This document shows positions 42,718 through 52,069 of a DNA stretch of 64,000 nucleotides, piece after piece. The notes beneath the pieces were generated by a model. That model saw nothing but the letters and a program-made list of their open reading frames with translations. It made no database searches and was not told the DNA's origin. The DNA comes from Stenotrophomonas maltophilia (GTDB lineage: Bacteria > Pseudomonadota > Gammaproteobacteria > Xanthomonadales > Xanthomonadaceae), in the NCBI RefSeq assembly GCF_023518235.1, contig NZ_CP090423.1, forward strand, positions 186,001 to 250,000. The letters run 5' to 3'. The position numbers and the translations under genes were made by a program. How positions within the stretch are numbered: position 1 is the first letter of the stretch; the number at the start of each line of letters is the position of its first letter.

Positions 42718-42725
42718 GGCAGGGC

Positions 42726-44147
42726 TCAGGCGCGGCCGTCGTTGCTGTCGTCCTCGTCCTCGTCGTCGAAGCTGACGATGACCTCGATGCCGTCGTCATG
42801 CACGGTCACGGAGTGGACATCGTCGGACACCGCATCGGCGTCGATCGCATCGACGCGGTCACGGCCCTCGACCACCTCGCCGAGCACCACGGCATCCACG
42901 CCGTCGTCTTCATCTTCGTCTTCGGCCTCGTACATCTCGTCCGGATCGATCAGCTGGAATACGCCCCCGACCAGCAGCTGCTGGACCACCGCGCGGCCCT
43001 TGTCGGACAGGCCGCGATAGGCGGCGGCGTCGAGCTGCTCGGCACCTGCCAGACGCTGGGCGTCCTTCACCGGCAGCGCGAAGTCCTGGCCGCTGACATA
43101 CAGGCTGGCGCCGCGCTTGGCCCGGCGCCAGGCCAGCCGCGCCCACGGGTGGCGCTGCAGCAGCAGACCGGAGGCCAGCGCTTCGACCACCTCTTCCTGG
43201 GCCGGCGCGGCCTGGTGGGCCATCACTTCGCCGGCGGCGCGGTAGGTGGTGATGAAGCGGCCGAACCAGTCGCCCAGCTTGTCCGGGTCGTTCATGCGGA
43301 TGGCATTGAGCGCGGTGATCACCCGCGCCATCGCCACCGTGTCGATCTCGTTCGGGTCGGCCGGCACCTTCAGGTCGGCATCCTGGTAGCGGATGTTCTC
43401 GTCGGCATCGGCGATCAGGGTGTCCAGGTAGTCGCTGATCAGCTCGGCCGAGGCCGGTGCGCGCATGCCGAAGGAGAAGGTCAGGCAGGGATCTTCGGCG
43501 ACGCCGTGGTGCGGCACGTTCGGCGGCAGGTACAGCATGTCGCCCGGCGCCAGCACCCAGTCGTGGGTCGGCTTGAACACCTGCAGCAGCTTCAGTTCCA
43601 CGTCCGGGCGGAAGCCCAGCGGCGGGCGCTTGCCCTTGATCGATTCGCTGGCGTCGATCTGCCAGCGGCGATGGCCCTGGGCCTGCAGCAGGAACACGTC
43701 GTACTGGTCGACATGGGCGCCGACCGAGCCGCCGGTGGCGGCAAAGCTGATCATCACATCGTCCATGCGCCAGCGCGGCAGGAAGCGGAAGTGCTCGATC
43801 AGAGCGCGCACGTCCTTGTCCCACTTGTCCACATCCTGCACCAGCAGGGTCCAGTCGTGGTCGGGCAGGGCCGGGAAGATGTCTTCCTGGAACGGGCCGC
43901 TGCGCACGCGCCAGCTGTCCTGGGCCTTGTTGTGTTCGATCAGGCGCGCCAGCACGCCTTCCTCGCAGGCCAGGCCGGCCAGGTCTTCCGGCTGCACCGG
44001 GGTCTGGAAGTTGGGGAAGGCATTGCGGATCAGCAGCGGGCGCTTCTGCCAGAAATCGCGCAGGAAGGTGGCCGGGGCCATGCCCAGCGGCTGGCCGGGG
44101 CGGGCGGTGACTTCGATGAGCGGAGCGGAGGACTTGCGGGCGGCCAT
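42726..44147 (-). CDS. Ribosomal oxygenase RoxA/YcfD-like (L16 arginine hydroxylase) with acidic C-terminal tail, 473 aa
   Basis: A JmjC-type Fe(II)/2-oxoglutarate oxygenase that in E. coli hydroxylates ribosomal protein L16. The metal ligands are H145 and D147 in GAHVDQYDVFLL, and H213 or H214 in PPNVPHHGVAED. It is about 100 residues longer than E. coli YcfD (373), mainly from a tail (407-473) rich in Asp/Glu with two or three acidic clusters (EDEDEDD, DDEDEDD). ATG 44147 has AGGA upstream. The gene leads an operon with the acetyltransferase. Confidence 0.88.
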   Translation of the reverse strand: MAARKSSAPLIEVTARPGQPLGMAPATFLRDFWQKRPLLIRNAFPNFQTPVQPEDLAGLACEEGVLARLIEHNKAQDSWRVRSGPFQEDIFPALPDHDWTLLVQDVDKWDKDVRALIEHFRFLPRWRMDDVMISFAATGGSVGAHVDQYDVFLLQAQGHRRWQIDASESIKGKRPPLGFRPDVELKLLQVFKPTHDWVLAPGDMLYLPPNVPHHGVAEDPCLTFSFGMRAPASAELISDYLDTLIADADENIRYQDADLKVPADPNEIDTVAMARVITALNAIRMNDPDKLGDWFGRFITTYRAAGEVMAHQAAPAQEEVVEALASGLLLQRHPWARLAWRRAKRGASLYVSGQDFALPVKDAQRLAGAEQLDAAAYRGLSDKGRAVVQQLLVGGVFQLIDPDEMYEAEDEDEDDGVDAVVLGEVVEGRDRVDAIDADAVSDDVHSVTVHDDGIEVIVSFDDEDEDDSNDGRA

Positions 44148-44324
44148 GGGGGAATCCTTGCAGCGGAAAGCGGGAGGGGCGGCGTGGCGGGCCGCCAAGG
44201 GTTCCATTGTCCGACGTTCGTTGGGATTGCGCACGTGCGGTGGTTTGTCGCGGGGTTCCGGCCAACGGCGGAGCCCCTCGTGGCGGGGTGGGGGGGCGCG
44301 GAATGCGCTGGCTTCATGTGTTGG

Positions 44325-44349
44325 GCCGGGTGGGGTGGGGTCGCGGGAC
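44325..44349. repeat. Left arm of a 25-bp inverted repeat split by the IS element
   Basis: The 25 bases here are the exact reverse complement of 45629-45653. In the ancestor they were about 55 bases apart and would form a long hairpin. The IS element now sits in the loop. Confidence 0.85.
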
Positions 44350-44400
44350 ACGCCGTAAACCTGTGGTGGTCCAGTATTTTTGGACACTCCCAAAGGGAGT

Positions 44401-45234
44401 TCAGGCCACCTGCTCTTCACAAAGCGCAGGTGGCACAAGGCCGTTGGCACTGTGTAGCCGACGGTGGTTGTACCAGTCCACGAACTGCTCGATGTCTGCT
44501 GCCGCCTCCTGTCGAGTGGGGTATTTGGAGTAAAGCCATTCCCCTTTGAGGGTGGCGAAAACCCGTTCCACCACCGCGTTGTCCCAGCAGTTGCCCTTCC
44601 GGCTCATGCTCTGGGTGATGCCGTTGTCACGCAGGATTTCGGCCATGGCATGGCTGGTGTACTGCCGACCTTGATCCGAGTGGAAAAGTAGTCGCCCGTT
44701 GGGACGACGCTGTTTCAGCGCCCCGCGCAGGGCTCTGACGGCCAGCCAGGCATCCCCTTCGTGAGAGTGAGCCCAGCCCACGATCCGGCGGGCAAACAGA
44801 TCCACCACGATGGCCAGATAGAGCCAGCCTTGCTGGGTCGGGATGTAGGTGATATCCCCTGCCCAGACCTGGTTGGGGGCCGCCGGGTTGAATTGGCGTT
44901 CCAACACGTTGGGCGCCGTCAGTGCCTGCGGCCCAAGGCTGTGGTACTTGTGCCGCCGGTGCTGTCGCGCCCTGACACCGGCTCGGCGCATCAGCGTCCG
45001 GGCGCGGTAGCGCCCCATGGGTAGGCCGCAGTTGGTCAGCTCCCTGGCCATCTTGCGAGAGCCACAGCTCCCCCGATGGGACTGATGAATGCGACGAACC
45101 AGATCAACCTGGGCCAGCAGCGCCCGGTCAATCCGGGGCTCCCGGTGCAGCCAGGCGTAGTAGCTGCTACGGGGATAGTCCATCAACTGACACACCAACC
45201 GGATCGGAGCGACCTTCCCCAATTCCTGGATCAC
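44401..45234 (-). CDS. IS3-family transposase OrfB (integrase catalytic domain), 277 aa
   Basis: The DDE residues are visible: D in VWAGDITYIPT, D in FHSDQGRQYTS, and E in DNAVVERVFATLK. The N-terminal HTH-21-like region is HREPRIDRALLAQVDLVRRIHQSH. The likely product is OrfAB, made by -1 frameshift at A7 (T7 on the plus strand, 45276-45282), after which this frame is open through 45234. The GTG at 45234 may start a separate OrfB. Confidence 0.95.
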   Translation of the reverse strand: MIQELGKVAPIRLVCQLMDYPRSSYYAWLHREPRIDRALLAQVDLVRRIHQSHRGSCGSRKMARELTNCGLPMGRYRARTLMRRAGVRARQHRRHKYHSLGPQALTAPNVLERQFNPAAPNQVWAGDITYIPTQQGWLYLAIVVDLFARRIVGWAHSHEGDAWLAVRALRGALKQRRPNGRLLFHSDQGRQYTSHAMAEILRDNGITQSMSRKGNCWDNAVVERVFATLKGEWLYSKYPTRQEAAADIEQFVDWYNHRRLHSANGLVPPALCEEQVA

Positions 45235-45524
45235 CTGTTCCGGTGATCGCTGTCCCGAATGAAGAAGGCGATGGATTTTTTTAGCAGGTCGCGCTCCTCC
45301 TTGAGCCTGCGATTCTGGGCCTCCAGCTCGGCGATTCTGACCTGGGCATCCACCGGCGGTGCCTCGGCCTGAGGGTCATGCTTTCGCCGCCATTGCTCGA
45401 TCCAGCGCCTCAGCGCCGTCGGGCCGACATCCATCAGCTGGCAGACGTCCCTGACTGTCTGCCCCTCCACAACGACAAGGCGAACCGCCTCATCCCTCAT
45501 GCCCTGAGTGATCTGTTTTGCCAT
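45231..45524 (-). CDS. IS3-family transposase OrfA, 97 aa
   Basis: A helix-turn-helix (VVEGQTVRDVCQLMDVGPTALRRWI) followed by a leucine-zipper-like coiled coil (VRIAELEAQNRRLKEERDLLKKS) that mediates dimers. It binds the IS ends. The C-terminal part reads through the A7 slip site. It overlaps orfB by four bases. Confidence 0.93.
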   Translation of the reverse strand: MAKQITQGMRDEAVRLVVVEGQTVRDVCQLMDVGPTALRRWIEQWRRKHDPQAEAPPVDAQVRIAELEAQNRRLKEERDLLKKSIAFFIRDSDHRNR

Positions 45525-45628
45525 GGGTCTACCTCGATGCTCGAAATTGATCCTATCGAGTGTCCAAGTTGATTAGACCACCACAACCCATCCATGGGGG
45601 CTCGATGGCGCCATCCATGGCGCCAACG

Positions 45629-45653
45629 GTCCCGCGACCCCACCCCACCCGGC
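45629..45653. repeat. Right arm of the 25-bp inverted repeat split by the IS element
   Basis: Exact reverse complement of 44325-44349. Between the arms of the ancestral element there are further short palindromes (CCATCCATGG at 45611-45620, within GGCGCC-rich sequence). Confidence 0.85.
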
Positions 45654-45754
45654 TCCTGACAGTTTCCTGCGCGGCCCGCCACGGAAGGGAAGAAGAAAAT
45701 CAAAGGCAACGGCGGGTCGCGCGCTGCGCTTGCTTGTGCAAAACCCCCACAAAC

Positions 45755-45787
45755 AAAGAGGGACGCGGCGAAGCCGCGTCCCTCTTT
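45755..45787. terminator. Hairpin with 15-bp perfect stem
   Basis: The stem AAAGAGGGACGCGGC/GCCGCGTCCCTCTTT has loop GAA. The ends are A and T runs inside the stem, as in a bidirectional terminator. No gene is directly adjacent; orfA starts 231 bases away and purB ends 254 bases away. Confidence 0.65.
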
Positions 45788-45843
45788 CAAATTCCGTCCC
45801 GACACCCCAACGCTCTTCGATCCGTCACCGGGAATCTGTCAGG

Positions 45844-45947
45844 GGTGGGGCGGGTTGGGTTCGCGGGGGTGTCAGCCGCATGGATGCGGCTGCCAAGCCT
45901 CCACGGACGGATTCACGGCGTCCCCCGCGAATCCAACCCGCCCCGCC
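45844..45947. repeat. Second long hairpin with 26-bp imperfect arms
   Basis: Arms 45844-45869 and 45922-45947 are complementary but for two mismatches, round a 52-base interior. The interior contains a small palindrome (GCCGCATGGATGCGGC, 45874-45889). This resembles the element split by the IS in size and layout but not in sequence. Confidence 0.75.
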
Positions 45948-46040
45948 AATCCCAACAAAAACCCAGAGCCGCCTTTGACGTTGCCGTTGCTGTTGACTGC
46001 CGCAGCCAGCGCCCGCGGCCGCCGCCGCAAAGGAAACCCC

Positions 46041-47444
<1,404 letters not shown>

Positions 47445-47462
47445 CTACGACGTGCCGGTGAG

Positions 47463-47485
47463 GTAGTGCCGGCCGCTGGCCGGCA
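47463..47485. repeat. GTAG (SMAG) repeat
   Basis: GTAGTGCCGGCC-GCT-GGCCGGCA, a standard copy near the purB start on the upstream side. Confidence 0.85.
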
Positions 47486-47514
47486 ATCACGTCCGGCCCA
47501 CGATTCCATTTCGC

Positions 47515-47569
47515 ATGCCCGGCGGGTGGCGGCCGCGCTGCGCGCTCTCCGGGCTCGGCCCGGCGCTAC
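47515..47569. repeat. Degenerate GTAG-type repeat pair
   Basis: GCCCGGCGGG near 47516 pairs loosely with CCGGGCTCGGCCCGGCGCTAC, which ends CTAC at 47569. Confidence 0.55.
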
Positions 47570-47727
47570 CCGTGTAAACGACCCTGCGGATGAAACGATC
47601 TGGCCCGTGCTCGTCATCCCGCACTGCAGGCAAGGGAGTATCGTGGGCGCAGCCGCCAGCCCGGGAAGCGACACCCTGCCAGCCGCCGCTTCCCTTTCCC
47701 CAACTGAAGTAGTGCGGAGTCGATGCA

Positions 47728-49170
47728 ATGAGCAAAGCTGCAAGCAAGGGTGGAACCACCGGGTTCCGGATCGAACATGACAGCATGGGCGAGCTGCAGG
47801 TGCCTGCCGATGCCCTGTGGGGCGCGCAGACCCAGCGCGCTGTGCAGAATTTCCCGGTCTCGGGCCAGCGCATGCCGCGCGGTTTCATCCGTGCGCTGGG
47901 CCTGGTCAAGGGCGCCGCCGCCGGCGTCAATGCCGAGCTGGGCCACCTGCCCAAGACCGTGGCGAAGGCCATCCAGACCGCCGCCGCTCAAGTGGCCGCC
48001 GGTGACTGGGACGCGCATTTCCCGATCGACGTTTACCAGACCGGCTCGGGCACGTCGTCGAACATGAATGCCAACGAGGTCATCGCCACTCTGGCCAACC
48101 GCGCCGGCAAGGCCGGCAAGACCGTGGTGCACCCCAACGATCACGTCAACCAGGGTCAGAGCTCCAATGACGTGATCCCGACGGCGCTGCGGGTATCGGC
48201 GGTGCTGGCCACGCACGAGCAGCTGCTGCCGGCGCTGGTGCACCTGCGCAGGACGCTGGACAAGAAGGGCCGCAGCCTGCGCAAGGTGGTCAAGACCGGC
48301 CGCACCCACCTGATGGATGCGATGCCGCTGACCTTCGAGCAGGAGTTCGGTGCGTGGTCGGCGCAGCTGGCCTCGGCGCAGGAGCGCATCGAGGACAGCC
48401 TCAAGCGCGTGCGCCGCCTGCCGCTGGGCGGCACCGCCATCGGCACCGGCATCAACGCCGACCCGCGTTTCGGCGCGCAGGTGGCCAAGGCGTTGAAACA
48501 GCAGACCGGTTTCAAGTTCGACAGCGCCGAGAACAAGTTCGAAGGCCTGGCCGCACAGGACGACGCGGTGGAACTGTCCGGCCAGCTCAATGCACTGGCG
48601 GTGGCGCTGATCAAGATCGCCAATGACCTGCGCTGGATGAACGCCGGTCCGCTGGCCGGGCTGGGCGAGATCGAACTGCCGGCGCTGCAGCCGGGCAGCT
48701 CGATCATGCCGGGCAAGGTCAACCCGGTGATCCCTGAAGCGACGGTGATGGCCTGCGCGCAGGTGATCGGCCACCACACCGCGATTACCGTGGCCGGGCA
48801 GACCGGCAACTTCCAGCTCAATGTCACCCTGCCGCTGATTGCGGTGAACCTGCTCGATGGCATCGGCCTGCTGGCCAACGTGTCCACGCTGCTGGCCGAC
48901 AGTGCCATCGCCGGCCTGAAGGTGCGCGAGGACCGCGTGGCCGAGGCGCTGGCGCGCAACCCGATCCTGGTCACCGCGCTGAACCCGATCATCGGCTACG
49001 AGAAGGCCGCCGCGATTGCAAAGCGCGCCTACAAGGAACAGCGCCCGGTGCTGGATGTGGCGCTGGAAGACAGCGGGCTTGAAGAGGCCGAGCTGCGTCG
49101 CCTGCTGGACCCGACCGCGCTGACCGCCGGTGGCATCCAGGCGGGCGGTGGTGGCGGCGGCGGCGGTTGA
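47728..49170 (+). CDS. fumC: Fumarate hydratase class II, 480 aa
   Basis: Iron-free fumarase, stable to oxygen and superoxide. The signature GSSIMPGKVNP is near residue 330; TGRTHLMDAMPLT and HPNDHVNQGQSSND are the other active-site segments; the start RIEHDSMGELQVPADALWGAQT is typical. The C-terminus has a run of glycines (GGIQAGGGGGGGG) that goes beyond E. coli FumC (467). A class I fumarase is at 11133-12650, so two unrelated fumarases occur. In E. coli fumC is induced by oxidative stress and iron lack; this may apply here. Confidence 0.95.
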   Translation: MSKAASKGGTTGFRIEHDSMGELQVPADALWGAQTQRAVQNFPVSGQRMPRGFIRALGLVKGAAAGVNAELGHLPKTVAKAIQTAAAQVAAGDWDAHFPIDVYQTGSGTSSNMNANEVIATLANRAGKAGKTVVHPNDHVNQGQSSNDVIPTALRVSAVLATHEQLLPALVHLRRTLDKKGRSLRKVVKTGRTHLMDAMPLTFEQEFGAWSAQLASAQERIEDSLKRVRRLPLGGTAIGTGINADPRFGAQVAKALKQQTGFKFDSAENKFEGLAAQDDAVELSGQLNALAVALIKIANDLRWMNAGPLAGLGEIELPALQPGSSIMPGKVNPVIPEATVMACAQVIGHHTAITVAGQTGNFQLNVTLPLIAVNLLDGIGLLANVSTLLADSAIAGLKVREDRVAEALARNPILVTALNPIIGYEKAAAIAKRAYKEQRPVLDVALEDSGLEEAELRRLLDPTALTAGGIQAGGGGGGGG

Positions 49171-49182
49171 TCGCCCGGTTGG

Positions 49183-49255
49183 GTAGCGCCGGGCCGTGCC
49201 CGGCGGAATGCTGGCGGACCGAACACTACAGTCGCCGGGCGTGGCCCGGCGCTAC
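49183..49255. repeat. Pair of inverted GTAG (SMAG) repeats after fumC
   Basis: First copy starts GTAGCGCCGGGCCGTGCCCG at 49183; the second, inverted, ends CTAC at 49255. It lies between convergent fumC and the lipoprotein operon. Confidence 0.87.
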
Positions 49256-49265
49256 CGGGTCAATG

Positions 49266-49293
49266 AGAAACGCCGCCCTTGGGCGGCGTTTCT
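49266..49293. terminator. Bidirectional terminator at the end of the lipoprotein operon
   Basis: Stem AGAAACGCCGCCC with its exact complement and a TT loop. It lies 4 bases past the last operon gene's stop, and serves fumC from the other side. Confidence 0.82.
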
Positions 49294-49297
49294 GTAT

Positions 49298-49723
49298 TCA
49301 ACGACGGTCGGCGACGATGTTGCCGAAGGTGTCGGTGTAATCCTTGAATTCGGGGATGCGGTGGATCAGGTCGGCCGGAATCACTTCCATGCCTTCCGGT
49401 GGCTGGATCTTCACCGGCTGCATGTTCGGGTCGGCCGGGGCGGCCACCAGCGTGTTCTGGCGCAGCACCTGCAGCTTGCCGAACATCGTCTGCAGCATCT
49501 GCTTCTGGCCGTCATCCAGCGGGATCTGGATCTCGTCCACCTTCATCGTGCCATCGCCGAGGATGATGATGTTCGGTGCCGGCGGGCGACGCACGGTCAC
49601 CATGCCTTCGCTGACGGAGATCTTGGGCTTGCCGCGCTCGGCGCGGTGGTTTCGGTAATCCTTGTCACAGCCGGCCAGGCCCAGGCAGAGCAGGGCGGCC
49701 AGCAGCAGGAACAGCTTCTTCAT
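49298..49723 (-). CDS. Lipoprotein, YggN/DUF2884-like, 141 aa (third of three)
   Basis: Signal peptide with lipobox LGLAGC. The mature protein has NIIILGDGTMKVDEIQIPLDDGQKQML, which aligns with the AEITPDGHLLIDGKDVPANDAQRRQLL core of the two genes upstream, so the three are tandem relatives. It lacks their longer C-terminal part. Function unknown; a YggN-type protein of the outer membrane or periplasm is the best guess. It is the last gene of the GntR-ABC operon. No good ribosome-binding site is visible. Confidence 0.78.
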   Translation of the reverse strand: MKKLFLLLAALLCLGLAGCDKDYRNHRAERGKPKISVSEGMVTVRRPPAPNIIILGDGTMKVDEIQIPLDDGQKQMLQTMFGKLQVLRQNTLVAAPADPNMQPVKIQPPEGMEVIPADLIHRIPEFKDYTDTFGNIVADRR

Positions 49724-49822
49724 TGCGTCGGTTCGGGGGCGTCCGGGGCTGCCATTGTAAGCGGGTCGGCGCAGAACGGCCGGCTTCGGCAGCCCGCCGC
49801 CGGCAGGGTGCGCTGAAATGTC

Positions 49823-50425
49823 TCAGTCGTCGAACGAGATCGAGAGGGAGCCGTCGCCCTTGCCGCAGGTGTCAACGTCATTCTGTGTCATCGTCGCGTA
49901 GGCCTTGAAGGCCGGGATGTCGCGTGCCAGGGCCTGCTGGCTGGCCAACAGCGCGGGCATGCGGGCACAGATGCGTTTGAGCTTCTCTTCGAGCCGGTCG
50001 TACTCACCGCCGACCTGTTTCCGGACATCACCACCGTTGCCGAGGAGTCCCTTCAACGTGGCGTCGGCGGCATTGGCGTAGGTTTGATCCGCGTCCAGGC
50101 GGTCGGAGGCACTGGCGATCAGCAGGTTGCGATGATCCAGCAGCTGGCGGCGCTGTGCCCCATCGGTGGGGATCGGCCTGCCGTCGATCAACAGCTGGCC
50201 GTCGGCGGTGATTTCCGCGCGCGGCTGCCCCTCGGCGTGGAGCGCGGTGTTGTCCCGGATCAGATTCCTGCGGGCTTCATCGGTGGCGTCCCTGACCTTC
50301 TGGCCAAGGCCGCCGGAGATCTCGGCCGCACGCGTGCCCAGGCCCTTGCCGGCGTTTTCTGCGCTGCCGTCGCAGGCCAGCAGCGGCAGACACAGCAGGG
50401 CGGCCAGCAGCAACGGCTTGATCAT
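49823..50425 (-). CDS. Lipoprotein, YggN/DUF2884-like, 200 aa (second of three)
   Basis: The lipobox is LPLLAC. The core is PRAEITADGQLLIDGRPIP. The C-terminal KRICARMPALLASQQALARDIPAF matches the next paralogue closely. Two Cys remain in the mature chain (KRIC and DTCG), which could pair. It lies 99 bases from the following gene and 95 from the previous. No strong ribosome-binding site. Confidence 0.8.
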   Translation of the reverse strand: MIKPLLLAALLCLPLLACDGSAENAGKGLGTRAAEISGGLGQKVRDATDEARRNLIRDNTALHAEGQPRAEITADGQLLIDGRPIPTDGAQRRQLLDHRNLLIASASDRLDADQTYANAADATLKGLLGNGGDVRKQVGGEYDRLEEKLKRICARMPALLASQQALARDIPAFKAYATMTQNDVDTCGKGDGSLSISFDD

Positions 50426-50520
50426 GGCTTCGGTTCGTCAGCGTCCGGGGCCGTCATTGTAGGCCCGCCGGCCGGCAGCGCGATGTCACTGCCGGCCGGA
50501 TGCGCAGCGCCGCCAGCGGT

Positions 50521-51126
50521 CTAGCGCAGGACCACGGTGTCCTTGCCACAGTCGTCCACGTCGCTCTGGTCCATCGTGGCGTAGGGCTTGAACGCAGGCA
50601 GTTCGCGGGCCAGGGCCTGCTGGCTGGCCAGCATGGCCGGCAGGCGCTGGCAGATGCGCTTGGCCTGCGCCTCGATCTTGGCGGCCTCGGCGTTGATGCG
50701 CTTCTCCACGCCTTCGCTGTCGCCGCTGAAGATGCCCTTCAGCGCTTCGCCGGCCGCGCTGGCACCGAGCTTGGCGCCGGCCAGGCCGACATCCATGCCG
50801 TCCATCGCGATGGCGACCACGTGGCCCCGGTAGGCCAGCAGCTGGCGGCGCTGTGCATCGTTGGCCGGAACATCCTTGCCATCGATCAGCAGGTGGCCGT
50901 CCGGTGTGATTTCCGCACGCGGCTGTTTGTCGGCAGAGATCTTGATGTTGCCCTGGGCGATGTCGCGGCGGGCGTCGTCCATGGTCTCCTTCACCGTCTG
51001 GCTGACGCCGCTGGTGGCGTCGGCCACGCTCTTGCCGACCGAGCTGTCAGGGGTGGAGGCGGGGCCGCCGCAGGCGATCAGCGGCAGGCACAACAGGGTG
51101 GCGGGCAGCAGGCGCAACAGCTTCAT
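50521..51126 (-). CDS. Lipoprotein, YggN/DUF2884-like, 201 aa (first of three)
   Basis: The lipobox is LPLIAC. The core PRAEITPDGHLLIDGKDVP and the C-terminal KRICQRLPAMLASQQALARELPAF are shared with the gene at 49823. The middle has AGAKLGASAAGEALKGIFSG, a helical small-residue stretch. It follows the DUF4097 protein at 30 bases, with AGGGG in front of the ATG at 51126. Confidence 0.82.
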   Translation of the reverse strand: MKLLRLLPATLLCLPLIACGGPASTPDSSVGKSVADATSGVSQTVKETMDDARRDIAQGNIKISADKQPRAEITPDGHLLIDGKDVPANDAQRRQLLAYRGHVVAIAMDGMDVGLAGAKLGASAAGEALKGIFSGDSEGVEKRINAEAAKIEAQAKRICQRLPAMLASQQALARELPAFKPYATMDQSDVDDCGKDTVVLR

Positions 51127-51156
51127 GGCATTCCCCTCGAACCGGTTGGAAGGTGG

Positions 51157-52044
51157 TTACTTGTTGCGCGGCAGGGTGACCTTGCCGCTGACGTTGCGGT
51201 GCTCCACATCGCCACTGCCGCTGTGGTCGACGGTCAGCGCGCCGCGCACGCCGTCCACGCGGATGTCGCCCGAGCCGTGGCTGCGCACGTGCACGCTCCC
51301 GCCGATGTCATCCAGATCGACGCCGCCGGAGCCGACCACGCCGACCTCCACATTGCCCTGCACGCGCTTGAACTCGATGTCGCCGGAGCCAACCGTGTCC
51401 AGCCGCGCATTGCCGCGCACATCGCTGATCTTCAGGTCGCCCGAGCCCACCGTACCGGTGCTGGCATCGCCGCCGATATTGCGCACGTTGACGTCGCCCG
51501 AACCCAGCGACAGCAGGTTCAGCGAGCTGCCGCCATCGATGTCGAGATCACCCGAGCCCACGGCCGCATGGATGCTGCCGCGGGTGCCGCGGGCAATGGC
51601 ATCGCCGGAACCGACGTCCACGCTCAGCGACTGCGCGTTCTCCACGCTGGCGTCGCCGGAGCCGACCTTGAGCTGCAACGGCAGGTTGTCCGGCACGCTG
51701 CCACGGATGTCCAGCCAGGCGTAGCTGTTACCCAGGTTGATGCCGCTGGTGCGGCCTTCGCGGCGCAGGCTCACCACCAGCTTGTCACCCACCCGGCGCT
51801 GGTCCAGTACCAGCTGGTCCAGCCATTCCTGGCTGGAGGCGCAGGCCCGGCCGTCCAGCTGGCCACCGCCGGCGCTGGCGACGACCTTCAGGTCATGCTG
51901 GTTCACTTCGAAGACCACCGCCTTGGCACCGGCCAGGTCCAGCTTCAACGCGCGCGCAGCGGTGAACTTGCAGTTCGGAGCATCGGCGGCCAGCGCCGAC
52001 AGTGGCAACAGCAACAGCGCAGAACAAGCGAGCAGGGAACGCAT
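51157..52044 (-). CDS. DUF4097/DUF2807-type secreted protein with GSGD repeats, 295 aa
   Basis: A signal peptide (MRSLLACSALLLLPLSALAA) is followed by a short N-terminal part and nine repeats with GSGD at 128, 145, 163, 181, 200, 219, (GSGG) 238, 257 and 276, spaced 17-19 residues. This should form a right-handed beta-helix or solenoid in the periplasm or on the surface. The start ATG 52044 has GGAGG. Such domains are found in proteins near GntR/ABC systems and anti-sigma operons. The role is not known; in this operon it probably works with the three lipoproteins. Confidence 0.87.
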   Translation of the reverse strand: MRSLLACSALLLLPLSALAADAPNCKFTAARALKLDLAGAKAVVFEVNQHDLKVVASAGGGQLDGRACASSQEWLDQLVLDQRRVGDKLVVSLRREGRTSGINLGNSYAWLDIRGSVPDNLPLQLKVGSGDASVENAQSLSVDVGSGDAIARGTRGSIHAAVGSGDLDIDGGSSLNLLSLGSGDVNVRNIGGDASTGTVGSGDLKISDVRGNARLDTVGSGDIEFKRVQGNVEVGVVGSGGVDLDDIGGSVHVRSHGSGDIRVDGVRGALTVDHSGSGDVEHRNVSGKVTLPRNK

Positions 52045-52069
52045 GGGTGGTGCCTCCAGAGGGATGGGA

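Larger units (their letters stand above)
44362..45585 (-). mobile_element. IS3-family insertion sequence, about 1224 bp
   Basis: Two overlapping frames, orfA (45231-45524) and orfB (44401-45234), are bounded by related terminal inverted repeats. The left end starts TGTGGTGGTCCAGT and TTGGACACTC; the right end on the other strand has TGTGGTGGTCTAAT and TTGGACACTC. A 3-bp direct repeat ACC flanks both sides (44359-44361 and 45586-45588), the duplication expected for IS3 elements. The element is complete and appears intact. The insertion split an intergenic palindrome and harmed no gene. Confidence 0.93.
45586..46040. other. Intergenic stretch between the IS and purB, 455 bases
   Basis: No gene is seen. 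It holds the right arm of the split repeat (45629-45653), a hairpin terminator-like element (45755-45787) and a second long hairpin (45844-45947). The GC-rich remainder near 46000 has no recognisable motif. Confidence 0.6.

Noticed and set aside
44281..44361. A gene interrupted by the IS element
   Set aside because: Flanking bases form a palindrome on both sides and no reading frame continues across the 3-bp duplication.
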